Source: Acidobacteriota bacterium (GTDB lineage: Bacteria; Acidobacteriota; Vicinamibacteria; Vicinamibacterales; UBA823). From it: 64,000 nt of DNA. The DNA lies in the NCBI GenBank assembly GCA_002730735.1, contig PCAU01000008.1, forward strand, positions 188,275 to 252,274, in the 5' to 3' direction. Below, in pieces: positions 35,767 to 43,834 of the stretch. The notes beneath the pieces are model-generated. The model searched no databases. It was not told the origin of the DNA and saw only the letters and a program-made list of their open reading frames with translations. Each line of letters starts with the position of its first letter. Within the stretch, counting starts at the first letter, position 1. Made by a program: the position numbers and the translations under genes.

Positions 35767-36702
35767 TTACCGTGATAGCCAGCGGCGAACCCGACGGATC
35801 CAACCCCCGAGCGCATATTGATGGTCAAGGTGATCGGGTGCGGAATTTCCTGCAAAACCGGCAAGATGGAAACCGCCTTGTTCGACCTCGCTGAGTTGCT
35901 GCATTCCGATCGGTCCCTCTCGAAGAACAACTGTGCGCGTCAACCCGAGTTGGGCAAGTAGATAATCGGCGGTTTCCGTCGTACTCGCATAGGTGCCAGG
36001 AAAGACTTCAGAGTGTGTGACCCACATCTGCTTCTCCCCGGCTACAGCATCGGCGGCAAAACGGACAAATACGTCAAGGTCTTCAACCACCACTGGTGGT
36101 GACAGACCGGCTACACGTGGTGGAGTCTCACCTTCCAGATAGGTCGCATGTAGACCGTCAGCTAGCAGGACACCATCGACCCGTTCGTAGTGCTCTGAGT
36201 GACGGAGAATGGCCCGCGTCGCGCCATAGCCCGCACTAAACGAACTGAGCAGGATTTTCCCAACCTTCGTCTCTCCGCCAGACACCCAGCCAAGTGCTAA
36301 CTCAATGTCGTTGATCATTGAGCTAAATGTGCCTGGGTCGACAAACGCATCGTTGTAGACCTTTGAACCAACGCCCAAGGGCACCATCACCAAGGCGGCA
36401 TCAGGCATCAGTTGTGACACGTAATGCTCACCGAGCCAAAACTCATGGTGAAAGTTAACGATGACTGGTACGGTTTCGTTGCCACCGAAGTTACCGGAAA
36501 CGAATAGAGTGCCGACCGATAGGTCTTCTCGTTGACCATCCGCGATGGGAGGCTCAATACGCGGGTGAGGGCGGGTTGAGTCGATCATCGGTGATGGATT
36601 CTGGCGCACCTGTGCCCTAATCGTTGGCCACGCTAGGAAAACACAAAGACCCACTAGAACTGGCAGACGCTTGCGAAACCTCCTGTCCACTGCCCTCAGC
36701 AT
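35767..36702 (-). CDS. Secreted alpha/beta-hydrolase fold protein
   Basis: A 311-residue exported protein with an alpha/beta-hydrolase layout. It has a signal peptide (LPVLVGLCVFLAWPTIRA), a strand with an HHEFWLGE loop, the nucleophile elbow SFSAGYG (Ser156; the motif is Ser-x-Ser-x-Gly in place of the usual Gly-x-Ser-x-Gly) and a C-terminal His-rich DHLDHQYALGGW. The acid residue may be in LLADGLHATY. It looks like an esterase or peptidase-like protein, but no specific family was named. It is convergent with the AP-superfamily gene and lies upstream of the decayed VOC gene on the same strand. Confidence 0.75.
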   Translation of the reverse strand: MLRAVDRRFRKRLPVLVGLCVFLAWPTIRAQVRQNPSPMIDSTRPHPRIEPPIADGQREDLSVGTLFVSGNFGGNETVPVIVNFHHEFWLGEHYVSQLMPDAALVMVPLGVGSKVYNDAFVDPGTFSSMINDIELALGWVSGGETKVGKILLSSFSAGYGATRAILRHSEHYERVDGVLLADGLHATYLEGETPPRVAGLSPPVVVEDLDVFVRFAADAVAGEKQMWVTHSEVFPGTYASTTETADYLLAQLGLTRTVVLREGPIGMQQLSEVEQGGFHLAGFAGNSAPDHLDHQYALGGWIRRVRRWLSR

Positions 36703-36733
36703 CCTAATCGACTCCTCATTCCTTGCTCCTACG

Positions 36734-36963
36734 CTAGCCCCGATAGTCGTTGGCCGATAATTGCACGAGTGTATTGTCCGGGTCCATAAAATAGACCTCT
36801 ACGCCACGATTAAAGGACGGGTCAAGACCGTTACGGCGAAGGGTGTCCGCCGCACGATCAAGATCAAAATTGTCTACGCCGATGCAACAATGATGAGTGT
36901 GGCCCGGTGGGTCAATTGTCGCGACTCGTATTGTCCGACTAGTTGATCGATGGCTTCTGTCAT
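36734..36963 (-). pseudogene. Broken VOC-superfamily (glyoxalase-like) gene, internal deletion and frameshift
   Basis: The minus strand carries a strong ribosome site (GGGAGGGGGTAGGAG) and an ATG at 36961-36963 that starts an N-terminus typical of VOC proteins in this group (MTEAIDQLVGQYESRQLTHR). That frame stops at 36874. From about 36905 a different frame carries the C-terminal half of a VOC domain (HHCCIGVDNFDLDR, VEVYFMDPDNTLVQLS), ending at 36734. Roughly 60-80 residues, the first half of the beta-alpha-beta-beta-beta unit, are missing at the junction near 36895-36910. So an intact VOC gene probably lost an internal segment. What remains could encode a fragment only. Confidence 0.7.
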
Positions 36964-37213
36964 CTCCTACCCCCTCCCATTCCAAAAAAAGACAATACCT
37001 TTAACTACACGAAAACCCCCGTAGCTGCCAATTACAGTTTTCGAGGGTGGCGTCCAAGCAGCCACTCTTCGGGGGGAGGCCCCACGTTTTATCCCGGACG
37101 TGCATTGACAGCCTTGAATTGCCCAGAAACAATGCCTCTGCGATGCGACGAGAGTTGAGCGGACGGTCTATTTGGCGGGCCTCCGGTTCCGCGACGTGAA
37201 TAAGGAGCAAACG

Positions 37214-38320
37214 ATGCATGAGATGGTCGATCGAAGAAACTGGTTGAAAACGGCAGGGCTCGCAGCGGTCGGCGCTGGCCTCGGTGTTCACTGTGCCTCG
37301 CCACTTGAACCCAATCCGAATGGAACCCAGCTACGGCGGGTGCATGTCTCGCGCAACCGTATTATCAGAACGACGGTTGGTCTACGCCCAACACGGCCAT
37401 CTGGCTTCGTGCTTCGCTCAGAAACGTTCGGTGACAAAACGATCATCCACAATTTCGGTCATGGCGGAAGTGGCATGTCGCTCTCTTGGGGGACTGCTCA
37501 CCTGGCCATGGAACTGGCACTTGAGACTGGCGCCTCCCAGGTTGCCGTTGTCGGAGCTGGTGTTGTCGGCTTATCGACCGCACGCCTACTCCAACAGAAG
37601 GGTTATCAAGTGACGGTCTACGCAAAAGACCTGCCACCGCGCACAACGTCAAACATGTCAGCCGCGTATTTCGGCCCTACGGGGGCGTATCGTTCCGCAT
37701 ACGAAAACGTTTGGCATCGGGCAACGCGACTCTCCCATCGCTACTTTCAGGACTATCTTGGCGACGAATACGGTGTCCGATGGGTCCCCTACTACTTGGT
37801 CTCCCAGAACCCACCGAGCCCTCAGCGCGGCCTTGGTCGGCTCATCGAAGACCTCTACCCTGAAACTGCGCAACTGGACCCCTCAGAGCATCCGTTCCCA
37901 ACACCCTATGTGCGACGGCGTTGGACACTGCAGTTTGAACCATCCGTCTATCTCAAAGCCCTCCTCCGCGACGTCCGACTCGCCTCTGGCCCTCGGTCGG
38001 TGATCGTCAGGGAATTCACTAACCTTGACGAACTACTCATGCTTGATGAACCAGTGATAATGAACTGTACCGGACTAGGGGCTAAGCCACTCTTCGGCGA
38101 CGAGGAATTACACCCTGTCAAGGGTCAGCTCACCGTATTACTCCCACAGCCCGAAGTGGACTACGCGGTCGTGGGAGGTGGGCTCTACATGTTGCCACGT
38201 CGCGACGGAATCATCTTGGGTAGTACCCGAGAGGCGAACGATTGGACATTGGAGCCAAGCGAAACAGAAATGGAACGCGTCATGAATGGAAACGCTGAGT
38301 TCTTCGACGCGATGACGTAA
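37214..38320 (+). CDS. Tat-exported FAD-dependent oxidoreductase (D-amino acid oxidase family)
   Basis: A 368-residue flavoenzyme of the DAO family. The N-terminus has a twin-arginine signal (DRRNWLKTAG) ending near GLGVHCAS, which could be a lipobox Cys. The FAD-binding motif is VVGAGVVGLSTARLL, and the C-terminal GSTREAND segment matches the cofactor lid. NMSAAYFGPTGA and the WVPYYLVS segments suit DAO/DASPO-type active sites. AAGGAG at 37202-37207 lies 6 nt before the ATG at 37214; a longer frame from 37172 has no ribosome site. Export of a flavin-bound enzyme via Tat makes sense because the cofactor is bound before transport. Substrate D-amino acid is inferred, and it may be another amine. 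Confidence 0.86.
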   Translation: MHEMVDRRNWLKTAGLAAVGAGLGVHCASPLEPNPNGTQLRRVHVSRNRIIRTTVGLRPTRPSGFVLRSETFGDKTIIHNFGHGGSGMSLSWGTAHLAMELALETGASQVAVVGAGVVGLSTARLLQQKGYQVTVYAKDLPPRTTSNMSAAYFGPTGAYRSAYENVWHRATRLSHRYFQDYLGDEYGVRWVPYYLVSQNPPSPQRGLGRLIEDLYPETAQLDPSEHPFPTPYVRRRWTLQFEPSVYLKALLRDVRLASGPRSVIVREFTNLDELLMLDEPVIMNCTGLGAKPLFGDEELHPVKGQLTVLLPQPEVDYAVVGGGLYMLPRRDGIILGSTREANDWTLEPSETEMERVMNGNAEFFDAMT

Positions 38321-38339
38321 CGCGTTTAGAATAAAGGGG

Positions 38340-38367
38340 GCCTGACCACTAAGCTCCCGTGTCAGGC
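38340..38367. terminator. Hairpin between convergent genes
   Basis: GCCTGAC (38340-38346) and GTCAGGC (38361-38367) form a 7-bp perfect stem with a 14-nt loop, 20 nt after the flavoenzyme stop and 26 nt before the end of the DGQHR gene. It could serve as a terminator in both directions, though no strong T-run is present. Confidence 0.4.
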
Positions 38368-38392
38368 TGGTAGATTTCAGCAGCCAGATGAA

Positions 38393-39523
38393 CTAAACGG
38401 AAGCTCCCTCGGGGTACTGAAGCGCTAGACGAAGTTCCGTCGAGAGCGATTCGACCGTCGCCCCCCTACGCTTCCATGCACCCTCAGTCTCAAACCGCAG
38501 GTCACCTATCCGCCGGCCCCAAGGCGATATGATCCTGCCAATCGCGCGAAAATCCGTCCTGTCGGCGTGCTCCTGGTCAAGCCGGCTGATAACCGACGGT
38601 GAGACTCTGATGAAGGCACGCAGGGCGGTCGCCTTTTTGATGCTATATTTTCGCCCATTCCACGCTGCACCGAATACCTGAGCGACTTGCCGGAAGTAGT
38701 TCACATAGAACTTCTTAGCGTCGTTTCGAAACGACGCCGATTTTATTGGCCCGCCGAAAGACTCCGTGGCGAAAAGCTTCTTGAGTTCCTGTGCCAAAGG
38801 AGCCTGGGCGACATGACCCTTGCCAACCCCTAATAGCTTGATATCACCGCAGAGTGGGGAATCGCTCCGCTCGGCAAGTGTACGGACGATGTCGTGGGCG
38901 GCAGCCAGATTGTCATCGCGATAGAGCTGCCGCCCCGAAAGCGACACGAGGTGCGACGCATTCAACCGGGTGTGCTTCGCATTGATCGTCACAAACATCT
39001 GGACCACGTGATCCTCGGGGAGCCGATCAAAAATGACGGCCGGCACACTGAACAGTTCCGTGCCGAATCGCTCGATGTCGGCGTGCAGTGCTAGTAGACG
39101 GTGTTGCCCGTCTATGGCACGAAGGACGCCCTCGCGCTCGGGCACCTTCAGAATGCCAAGGCTCGAACCCGCCTGTGCAGCTTCAAACCGCAACGGTTCA
39201 TCCGACGAGATGATCACCGCGCCAGGAATAGATGGCAGGTCTCTCGCCTGACGACACTGTTCGTAGTATTGGACGAGCTCGTCAATCTTCCGCTTAATGA
39301 TTTCTCGCTGGTAGGCTCTTTCACTTGAGGCGATCCGACGCTCAAGAAAGTCCCAATTAACCTTCGATTTGCGGCGCTTCCCCCCACGCACCGGTGGCTG
39401 GCTCCGTTCGCCGTAACCGAGCACCTCAAACCTAACTAGGCGGTCAATGTCGTCGGCTGTCAGGGAGGCTTGGTAAAAATGCACCCCGAACTGCTGCATG
39501 CGAATGGCAGCTACGTTAATCAT
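38393..39523 (-). CDS. DGQHR-domain protein (DndB-like)
   Basis: A 376-residue protein with the signature AIDGQHRLLAL (DGQHR at about residues 138-142). This motif defines a family that includes DndB-like proteins of DNA phosphorothioation and various defence or mobile-element-linked proteins. The pattern is supported by INAKHTRLNASHLVSLSG, which follows. No dndCDE, restriction or transposase genes lie near, so this copy is isolated. The region upstream has no clear Shine-Dalgarno sequence; an internal Met at 39499 is an alternative start. The biochemical role is unknown; a DNA-binding regulatory function is only a possibility. Family assignment is strong, function is not. Confidence 0.8.
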   Translation of the reverse strand: MINVAAIRMQQFGVHFYQASLTADDIDRLVRFEVLGYGERSQPPVRGGKRRKSKVNWDFLERRIASSERAYQREIIKRKIDELVQYYEQCRQARDLPSIPGAVIISSDEPLRFEAAQAGSSLGILKVPEREGVLRAIDGQHRLLALHADIERFGTELFSVPAVIFDRLPEDHVVQMFVTINAKHTRLNASHLVSLSGRQLYRDDNLAAAHDIVRTLAERSDSPLCGDIKLLGVGKGHVAQAPLAQELKKLFATESFGGPIKSASFRNDAKKFYVNYFRQVAQVFGAAWNGRKYSIKKATALRAFIRVSPSVISRLDQEHADRTDFRAIGRIISPWGRRIGDLRFETEGAWKRRGATVESLSTELRLALQYPEGASV

Positions 39524-39629
39524 GATGTGCGCAAGGCCCCTCTCAGGCCCACTAGCACCAACGAGATGCCAGCGATTCCCCGCGCGCAGCGGGCTAACGA
39601 CCTACCCCATGTGGGTCGCTAAAGACGCG

Positions 39630-39635
39630 TATAAT
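39630..39635 (+). promoter_or_regulatory. Candidate -10 (TATAAT) for the PD40-CehA gene
   Basis: A perfect TATAAT lies about 70 nt before the ATG at 39706, in the gap between the divergent DGQHR and PD40-CehA genes. The -35 region at 17 nt spacing (39607-39612) does not match the consensus, so a regulator or extended -10 may be needed. A ribosome site AAGGAG is at 39691-39696. Confidence 0.4.
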
Positions 39636-39705
39636 AACGGCTTATCATGCGGGACTCAACGGCTTTTTCACTGCTCAACCTCATTACGACAAGGAGTTAG
39701 GACCT

Positions 39706-42303
39706 ATGTACTCCAGAATCGGCCGTATTCGGTGCCCAAAATGGGGCCATTGGGATAGCTCACAGCGATTCGGCACGATGTTCCTTACCCTAGTCTGTGC
39801 TGCGGTTCTGGGTTCAACGCCTGTGCTAGGGCAGCCTTCCAGCAGGCCGTATCCATCGGCACAGCACGGTGGGAACTACATGCACAACTACTACTTTTCA
39901 CCGGCGCCAAGCTCTACCCCCTGGGCTCCGAGTTGGTCGCCTGACGGCCGCTGGATTGCGGTCGCCATGAACGGGTCAATTTGGAAAGTCGATCCCGAGA
40001 CCGGGCTCGCGCACGAGCTCAGCTACAACAAAAAATATCACTCAGCACCTGACTGGTCACCTGATGGTCACTGGATCGCCTACACCGCGGATGACGGCGG
40101 CACGACCATTCAGCTTGAAGTCGTGAACGTCAACACCCAGAGAGTCCACACACTGACAAGTGATGAGTTCATCTACACCGACCCCGTCTTTTCTCCTGAC
40201 GGCTTCCAACTCGCCTACGTGTCGACTAAGCCGAACGGCCACTTCAATGTCTATGTCAGGCCGATCCACGACGGGCAGTGGGCCGGAGACGAAATTGCCA
40301 TCACCAAGGACAATTCGTTCGGCCGCGACCGTCTGTACTTCGGAGAGTGGGACATGCACCTAATGCCAGCTTGGATGCCGAACGGAAGAGAGTTGCTGCT
40401 TGTCTCAAATCGTGATGTTCCGTTGGGATCGGGCAATGTCATTCGGTTACCAGTTATTCCATTAGGTATCGAGGAAGCAGAGACGATTCTAGGCGAGCAG
40501 ACACTCTACCGAACGCGCCCAGATGTCTCGATCGATGGCAAGCGGTTGGTCTACTCGTCTACCTCTGGCACAGCTGACCAATTCTCGAATCTTTACGTGC
40601 AACCGACTTCTGGAGGTGAGCCGTACAAGATGACCTTCTTCAACCACGACGCGTTCCACCCGAGATGGTCACCCGATGGTGAGTGGGTCGCCTATGTTTC
40701 CAACGCCAATGGCCTACCGCAGTTGGCCCTACTCGAGACGTATGGCGGTGCACAGCGAAGGCTCGAGATTTCTGACCGTCGTTGGAAGCGACCGATGGGC
40801 ATCCTGTCGTTAAACACTCACGACGGTGCTACCGGTGAAGCAACCGCGGTACGCGTTCACTTAACAGCCAGTGACGGTAAATTTTACGCCCCGACAAACG
40901 CTTACGCGAGGGTAACCGGCGAAGGCGACAGGATTTTTCACTCCCGCGGGACCGCTAGGGTCGAACTGCCAGTCGGCACGGTGAATCTGACCGTGGTAAA
41001 GGGGTTCGAATTTTCCCCGGAAGAGCTAACGGCAGAAATCACGGCCGGGGAGGTCACAAACCTTACGGTCGGAGTCGACCCGTTGACCGACATGGCTGCC
41101 AAAGGCTGGTACAGCGGTTCGACCCATGTTCACATGAATTATGCCGGGAACCTACACAACACACTCGACAACCTGATGATGATGTCTGCCGCCGAGGACC
41201 AGGACATCGTCAATGAGCAGATCGCCAACAAAGACAATCGCATTTTGGACCATCACGTTTTCGTTCCCGGCGGTGGTGCACATCCGATATCCACACCAGA
41301 GCGCATCCTGGTAGTTGGACAGGAATACCGGCCGCCTTTCTATGGCCATGTCTTTATGTTCGGTCTCGAAGATCATTTAATTTCGCCGTTCACAACCGGC
41401 TATGAAGGCACGGCGATCGAGAGCCTGTACCCGAGCAACACCGATATGTTCCTTAAGGCCAAAGCGCAAGGTGCCACGGTCGGTTACGTTCACGCCTTCT
41501 TCGGAAACAGTGACCCCCTCGAAGGGGCACTCGGCGGTGCTAAGGGTTTCATGGTAGATGCGGCGTTGGGTACAACTGACGCCGTTGAGTGGTCTGGCGC
41601 AGGGCGAGCAGGATTCTTTCCCGTATACGCTGCGTGGAACAACGGTCTCCGTGTCACAGCCGTTGGTGGCGAGGATTCCATTAGTAATTTGCACGCGAGT
41701 AAACTGGTTGGGTCGGTGCGCACTTACATCCATACCGGTGAACGCGGCCTAACAATGGACGCTTGGTTCGAGGGACTTCGAGCTGGTCACGCATTCGTGT
41801 CAACCGGTCCACTCGTTGAGTTCACCGTTGATGGAGCCATCCCCGGCGAGACGGTGAACCTGCCCGAGCAAGGCGGCACTGTAGAACTTCGAGCCTGGGT
41901 CAGGTCGATCACCCCAATCGAACGCCTAATACTCGTTTGGAACGGTGATGTTATTGAAGAGGTGCTTTTAGAGGGAAACCGGCACGAGGCCGAAATGTCA
42001 CGCACGCTGTCGGTATCCGGCAGCGGATGGTATCACTTACGTGTTGAGGGCCGCTCCGATGAACGTTTTCCTCTTGACGCTGATTTTGCGCAGGCATTCA
42101 CCAACCCCGTCTGGATAACCGTTGGCGATCACCCGGTTCGGTCGCAAGAGTCTGCTGCCTACTCCTTGCGCTGGATCGATAAGCTACAAGGAATGGCTGA
42201 AGCTTGGCCCGGCTGGCGTTCAGTTCGGGAGCGGTCGCACGTCTTCGAGCAATTCGAACAGGCTCGCCAGGTGTATCGCGGTTTCATTGAAGAGTCACGA
42301 TAG
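39706..42303 (+). CDS. Secreted PD40 propeller fused to CehA/McbA-type metallohydrolase
   Basis: An 865-residue exported two-part protein. After the signal (MFLTLVCAAVLGSTPVLG) comes a TolB/PD40 propeller with many SPDG motifs (SWSPDGRWIAV, DWSPDGHWIAY, FSPDGFQLAY, RWSPDGEWVAY). From about residue 375 the second half begins with an Ig-like segment. It then has a PHP-like CehA/McbA metal-hydrolase region (SGSTHVHMNYAG, then HHVFVPGGGAHP and VGYVHAFFG) and a C-terminal beta-sandwich. AAGGAG precedes the ATG by 9 nt. CehA/McbA enzymes cleave carbamates, but the present protein keeps only part of the familiar motif pattern and the substrate is open. The pairing of a propeller with this fold is common in Acidobacteria. 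Confidence 0.8.
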   Translation: MYSRIGRIRCPKWGHWDSSQRFGTMFLTLVCAAVLGSTPVLGQPSSRPYPSAQHGGNYMHNYYFSPAPSSTPWAPSWSPDGRWIAVAMNGSIWKVDPETGLAHELSYNKKYHSAPDWSPDGHWIAYTADDGGTTIQLEVVNVNTQRVHTLTSDEFIYTDPVFSPDGFQLAYVSTKPNGHFNVYVRPIHDGQWAGDEIAITKDNSFGRDRLYFGEWDMHLMPAWMPNGRELLLVSNRDVPLGSGNVIRLPVIPLGIEEAETILGEQTLYRTRPDVSIDGKRLVYSSTSGTADQFSNLYVQPTSGGEPYKMTFFNHDAFHPRWSPDGEWVAYVSNANGLPQLALLETYGGAQRRLEISDRRWKRPMGILSLNTHDGATGEATAVRVHLTASDGKFYAPTNAYARVTGEGDRIFHSRGTARVELPVGTVNLTVVKGFEFSPEELTAEITAGEVTNLTVGVDPLTDMAAKGWYSGSTHVHMNYAGNLHNTLDNLMMMSAAEDQDIVNEQIANKDNRILDHHVFVPGGGAHPISTPERILVVGQEYRPPFYGHVFMFGLEDHLISPFTTGYEGTAIESLYPSNTDMFLKAKAQGATVGYVHAFFGNSDPLEGALGGAKGFMVDAALGTTDAVEWSGAGRAGFFPVYAAWNNGLRVTAVGGEDSISNLHASKLVGSVRTYIHTGERGLTMDAWFEGLRAGHAFVSTGPLVEFTVDGAIPGETVNLPEQGGTVELRAWVRSITPIERLILVWNGDVIEEVLLEGNRHEAEMSRTLSVSGSGWYHLRVEGRSDERFPLDADFAQAFTNPVWITVGDHPVRSQESAAYSLRWIDKLQGMAEAWPGWRSVRERSHVFEQFEQARQVYRGFIEESR

Positions 42304-42545
42304 TTAACTTCGCTCGTGAATTGCGCCACAAGCCGGTATCTGGTAGAGTAGCAAGCACTTCGCGGGATTTGGCCGCCGCGTCGAAAACCTACTGAGTCAC
42401 ATCCGTGTGTAGGGCGCTGAGCGTAGGTGCCTCTTGGCTGCGACGGATGGCTGCCGTTCAGAAACCCCGCCCTACTCTGTCCGTAGCGAGCGAAAGAATG
42501 GTGGAGTTGGAGGGACTCAAGTCGAACACTTAAGGGGGAAGGCTT
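42304..42545 (+). other. 242-bp leader region before the small charged protein
   Basis: Holds a pair of complementary heptamers, GTAGGGC (42409-42415) and GCCCTAC (42469-42475), which could bring together a 53-nt structured RNA with two TGGCTGC repeats inside. No known riboswitch or RNA family is recognised. Its 3' end carries a GGGGGAAGG ribosome site for the gene at 42546. A short frame at 42447-42533 lacks a ribosome site and is not called. Confidence 0.3.
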
Positions 42546-42803
42546 ATGGCCCAACGAGGACGACCGACGCTCCAGAAACGCCAGAAAGAACGCGCTCGAG
42601 TCGAGCGACAAAAGGATCGGATGGCGCGGAAGGAAGCTGCCAAAGAGCGCCGTGCTAACGCGCCCGAACGTTCTAGAGATGCTGATCCAGATCTTGCTGG
42701 CATCATAGCCGGCCCACAGCCGATGCCCGATTGGCAGGCCGAGGCATTTGCCGAACTCGAGGCTGATGCTGATGAGGAACAGAAAGATTTGCAGGACGCT
42801 TGA
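42546..42803 (+). CDS. Small conserved highly charged protein
   Basis: An 85-residue protein. The N-terminal half is extremely basic and helical (TLQKRQKERARVERQKDRMARKEAAKERR) and probably forms a coiled coil or RNA-binding helix. The C-terminal half is acidic and proline-containing (AGPQPMPDW, then LEADADEEQKD). Such proteins occur widely in Acidobacteria and some delta-proteobacteria as conserved hypotheticals. The GGGGGAAGG box 5 nt before the ATG is very strong, which argues for high translation. No functional assignment is possible. Confidence 0.75.
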   Translation: MAQRGRPTLQKRQKERARVERQKDRMARKEAAKERRANAPERSRDADPDLAGIIAGPQPMPDWQAEAFAELEADADEEQKDLQDA

Positions 42804-42889
42804 GGCTCGGCGCATCACTAGTGCTCGCAAAGGCAATTCTCAACGAGCGTGACCAGAAGAGGTGCTGGTAACCTCTTCTTGCCAGTGGC

Positions 42890-43657
42890 CTAGCGTCTAA
42901 CAGCGGTCTCAACGCCGCGCACTCGCCACGATGTATACGCCAACCAACTGACCGGTAATAGCACCAATAGGTAAGTCAAATACTGCCCATACCTGCCGTC
43001 TGGGCCATAGGGCTCAGTCGCCCAGTGGAGCGGTTCGCTATAGGGAAAAATGTTGGCCTCGGTCAACTCGTGAAATCCGTAAATGAATAGCTGTACAACG
43101 AAAACCATCAGAAAGATTGCGGTGACTTGGAAGAACCTCGTCAGATTCACCCGATGGCCATAGCGAGACCAGAGCCAAGCCACAAACGCGGCGCTCAGAA
43201 TGCCAGCTGTCGCCCCCACAACGAGTTGTGCTGACCGCACTTGAAACAGCAGCGCGTTCATCAAAAGCGCTGCCTCCATCCCTTCCCGTGTGATCATTAG
43301 CAGTGTGAAGCCAAAAACTCCAAGGAAAGCCCACACGCCAGGTCTTTGGCTCGACTCCCGCAATCGCTCTTCAATTTCACCCTTCAGCTTCTTCGCGACA
43401 CGCAACATATGGAATGTTAGCGAAGCCACCATCACACCTGCGGCAATTGCCAATACACCCTCCCACAAAGCCTGATTGGAAGCCCGTTGGAAGGCAATAC
43501 CGGCCAAAATACTCAGGGCGATCGAAACAACGATGCCCCAATAAATGGCCGGAATAAGCTGCGCCCGGCCACTTTTTCGCAGGTAGGCCAAGCTAATGGC
43601 GATAATAAGAAACGCTTCGAGCCCTTCCCTGAGCGTGATAACGAAGGCTTGCAGCAT
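42890..43657 (-). CDS. FTR1 family iron permease
   Basis: A 255-residue inner-membrane iron permease with seven hydrophobic segments. The two conserved iron-binding REGxE motifs are present: REGLE at residues 10-14 and REGME at 124-128. These are the ligands for Fe in FTR1/EfeU-type permeases. No EfeO- or P19-like partner, oxidase or ferroxidase gene is adjacent. The leader holds a strong TTGACA -35 (43734-43739) and a Fur-box-like palindrome at 43699-43713, so the gene is probably iron-repressed. The ATG is preceded by TGAGG. It is divergent from the dipeptidase gene. Confidence 0.93.
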   Translation of the reverse strand: MLQAFVITLREGLEAFLIIAISLAYLRKSGRAQLIPAIYWGIVVSIALSILAGIAFQRASNQALWEGVLAIAAGVMVASLTFHMLRVAKKLKGEIEERLRESSQRPGVWAFLGVFGFTLLMITREGMEAALLMNALLFQVRSAQLVVGATAGILSAAFVAWLWSRYGHRVNLTRFFQVTAIFLMVFVVQLFIYGFHELTEANIFPYSEPLHWATEPYGPDGRYGQYLTYLLVLLPVSWLAYTSWRVRGVETAVRR

Positions 43658-43698
43658 GAGTCCTCACGGCTTTCCCACTACCAAATGCACCAATAAAA

Positions 43699-43713
43699 TG
43701 AGATTCAGTCTCA
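43699..43713 (-). promoter_or_regulatory. Candidate Fur box overlapping the FTR1 promoter
   Basis: TGAGATTCAGTCTCA is a 7-1-7 palindrome with one mismatch between arms and is two bases from TGAGAATnATTCTCA, a known Fur-type operator form. On the minus strand the -35 is a perfect TTGACA (complement of 43734-43739) and the -10 at 17 nt spacing is TACTGA (complement of 43711-43716). The box covers the -10 and the predicted start point, about 42 nt upstream of the FTR1 ATG. This is the expected layout for iron repression. Confidence 0.55.
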
Positions 43714-43834
43714 GTATTAACTGGTAAGTCTACTGTCAAGGACGAGAATCGGTCAACTGTGATCGTTGCCCAAGTTGAGGTGCCAAGTTAAAGTTGTATA
43801 GAGCGAAACCACATCTATACGCGTGAGGCCAACA

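Noticed and set aside
42447-42533. 28-codon frame upstream of the small charged protein
   Set aside because: No ribosome site and an amino-acid composition that looks arbitrary; it may just reflect chance in the leader.
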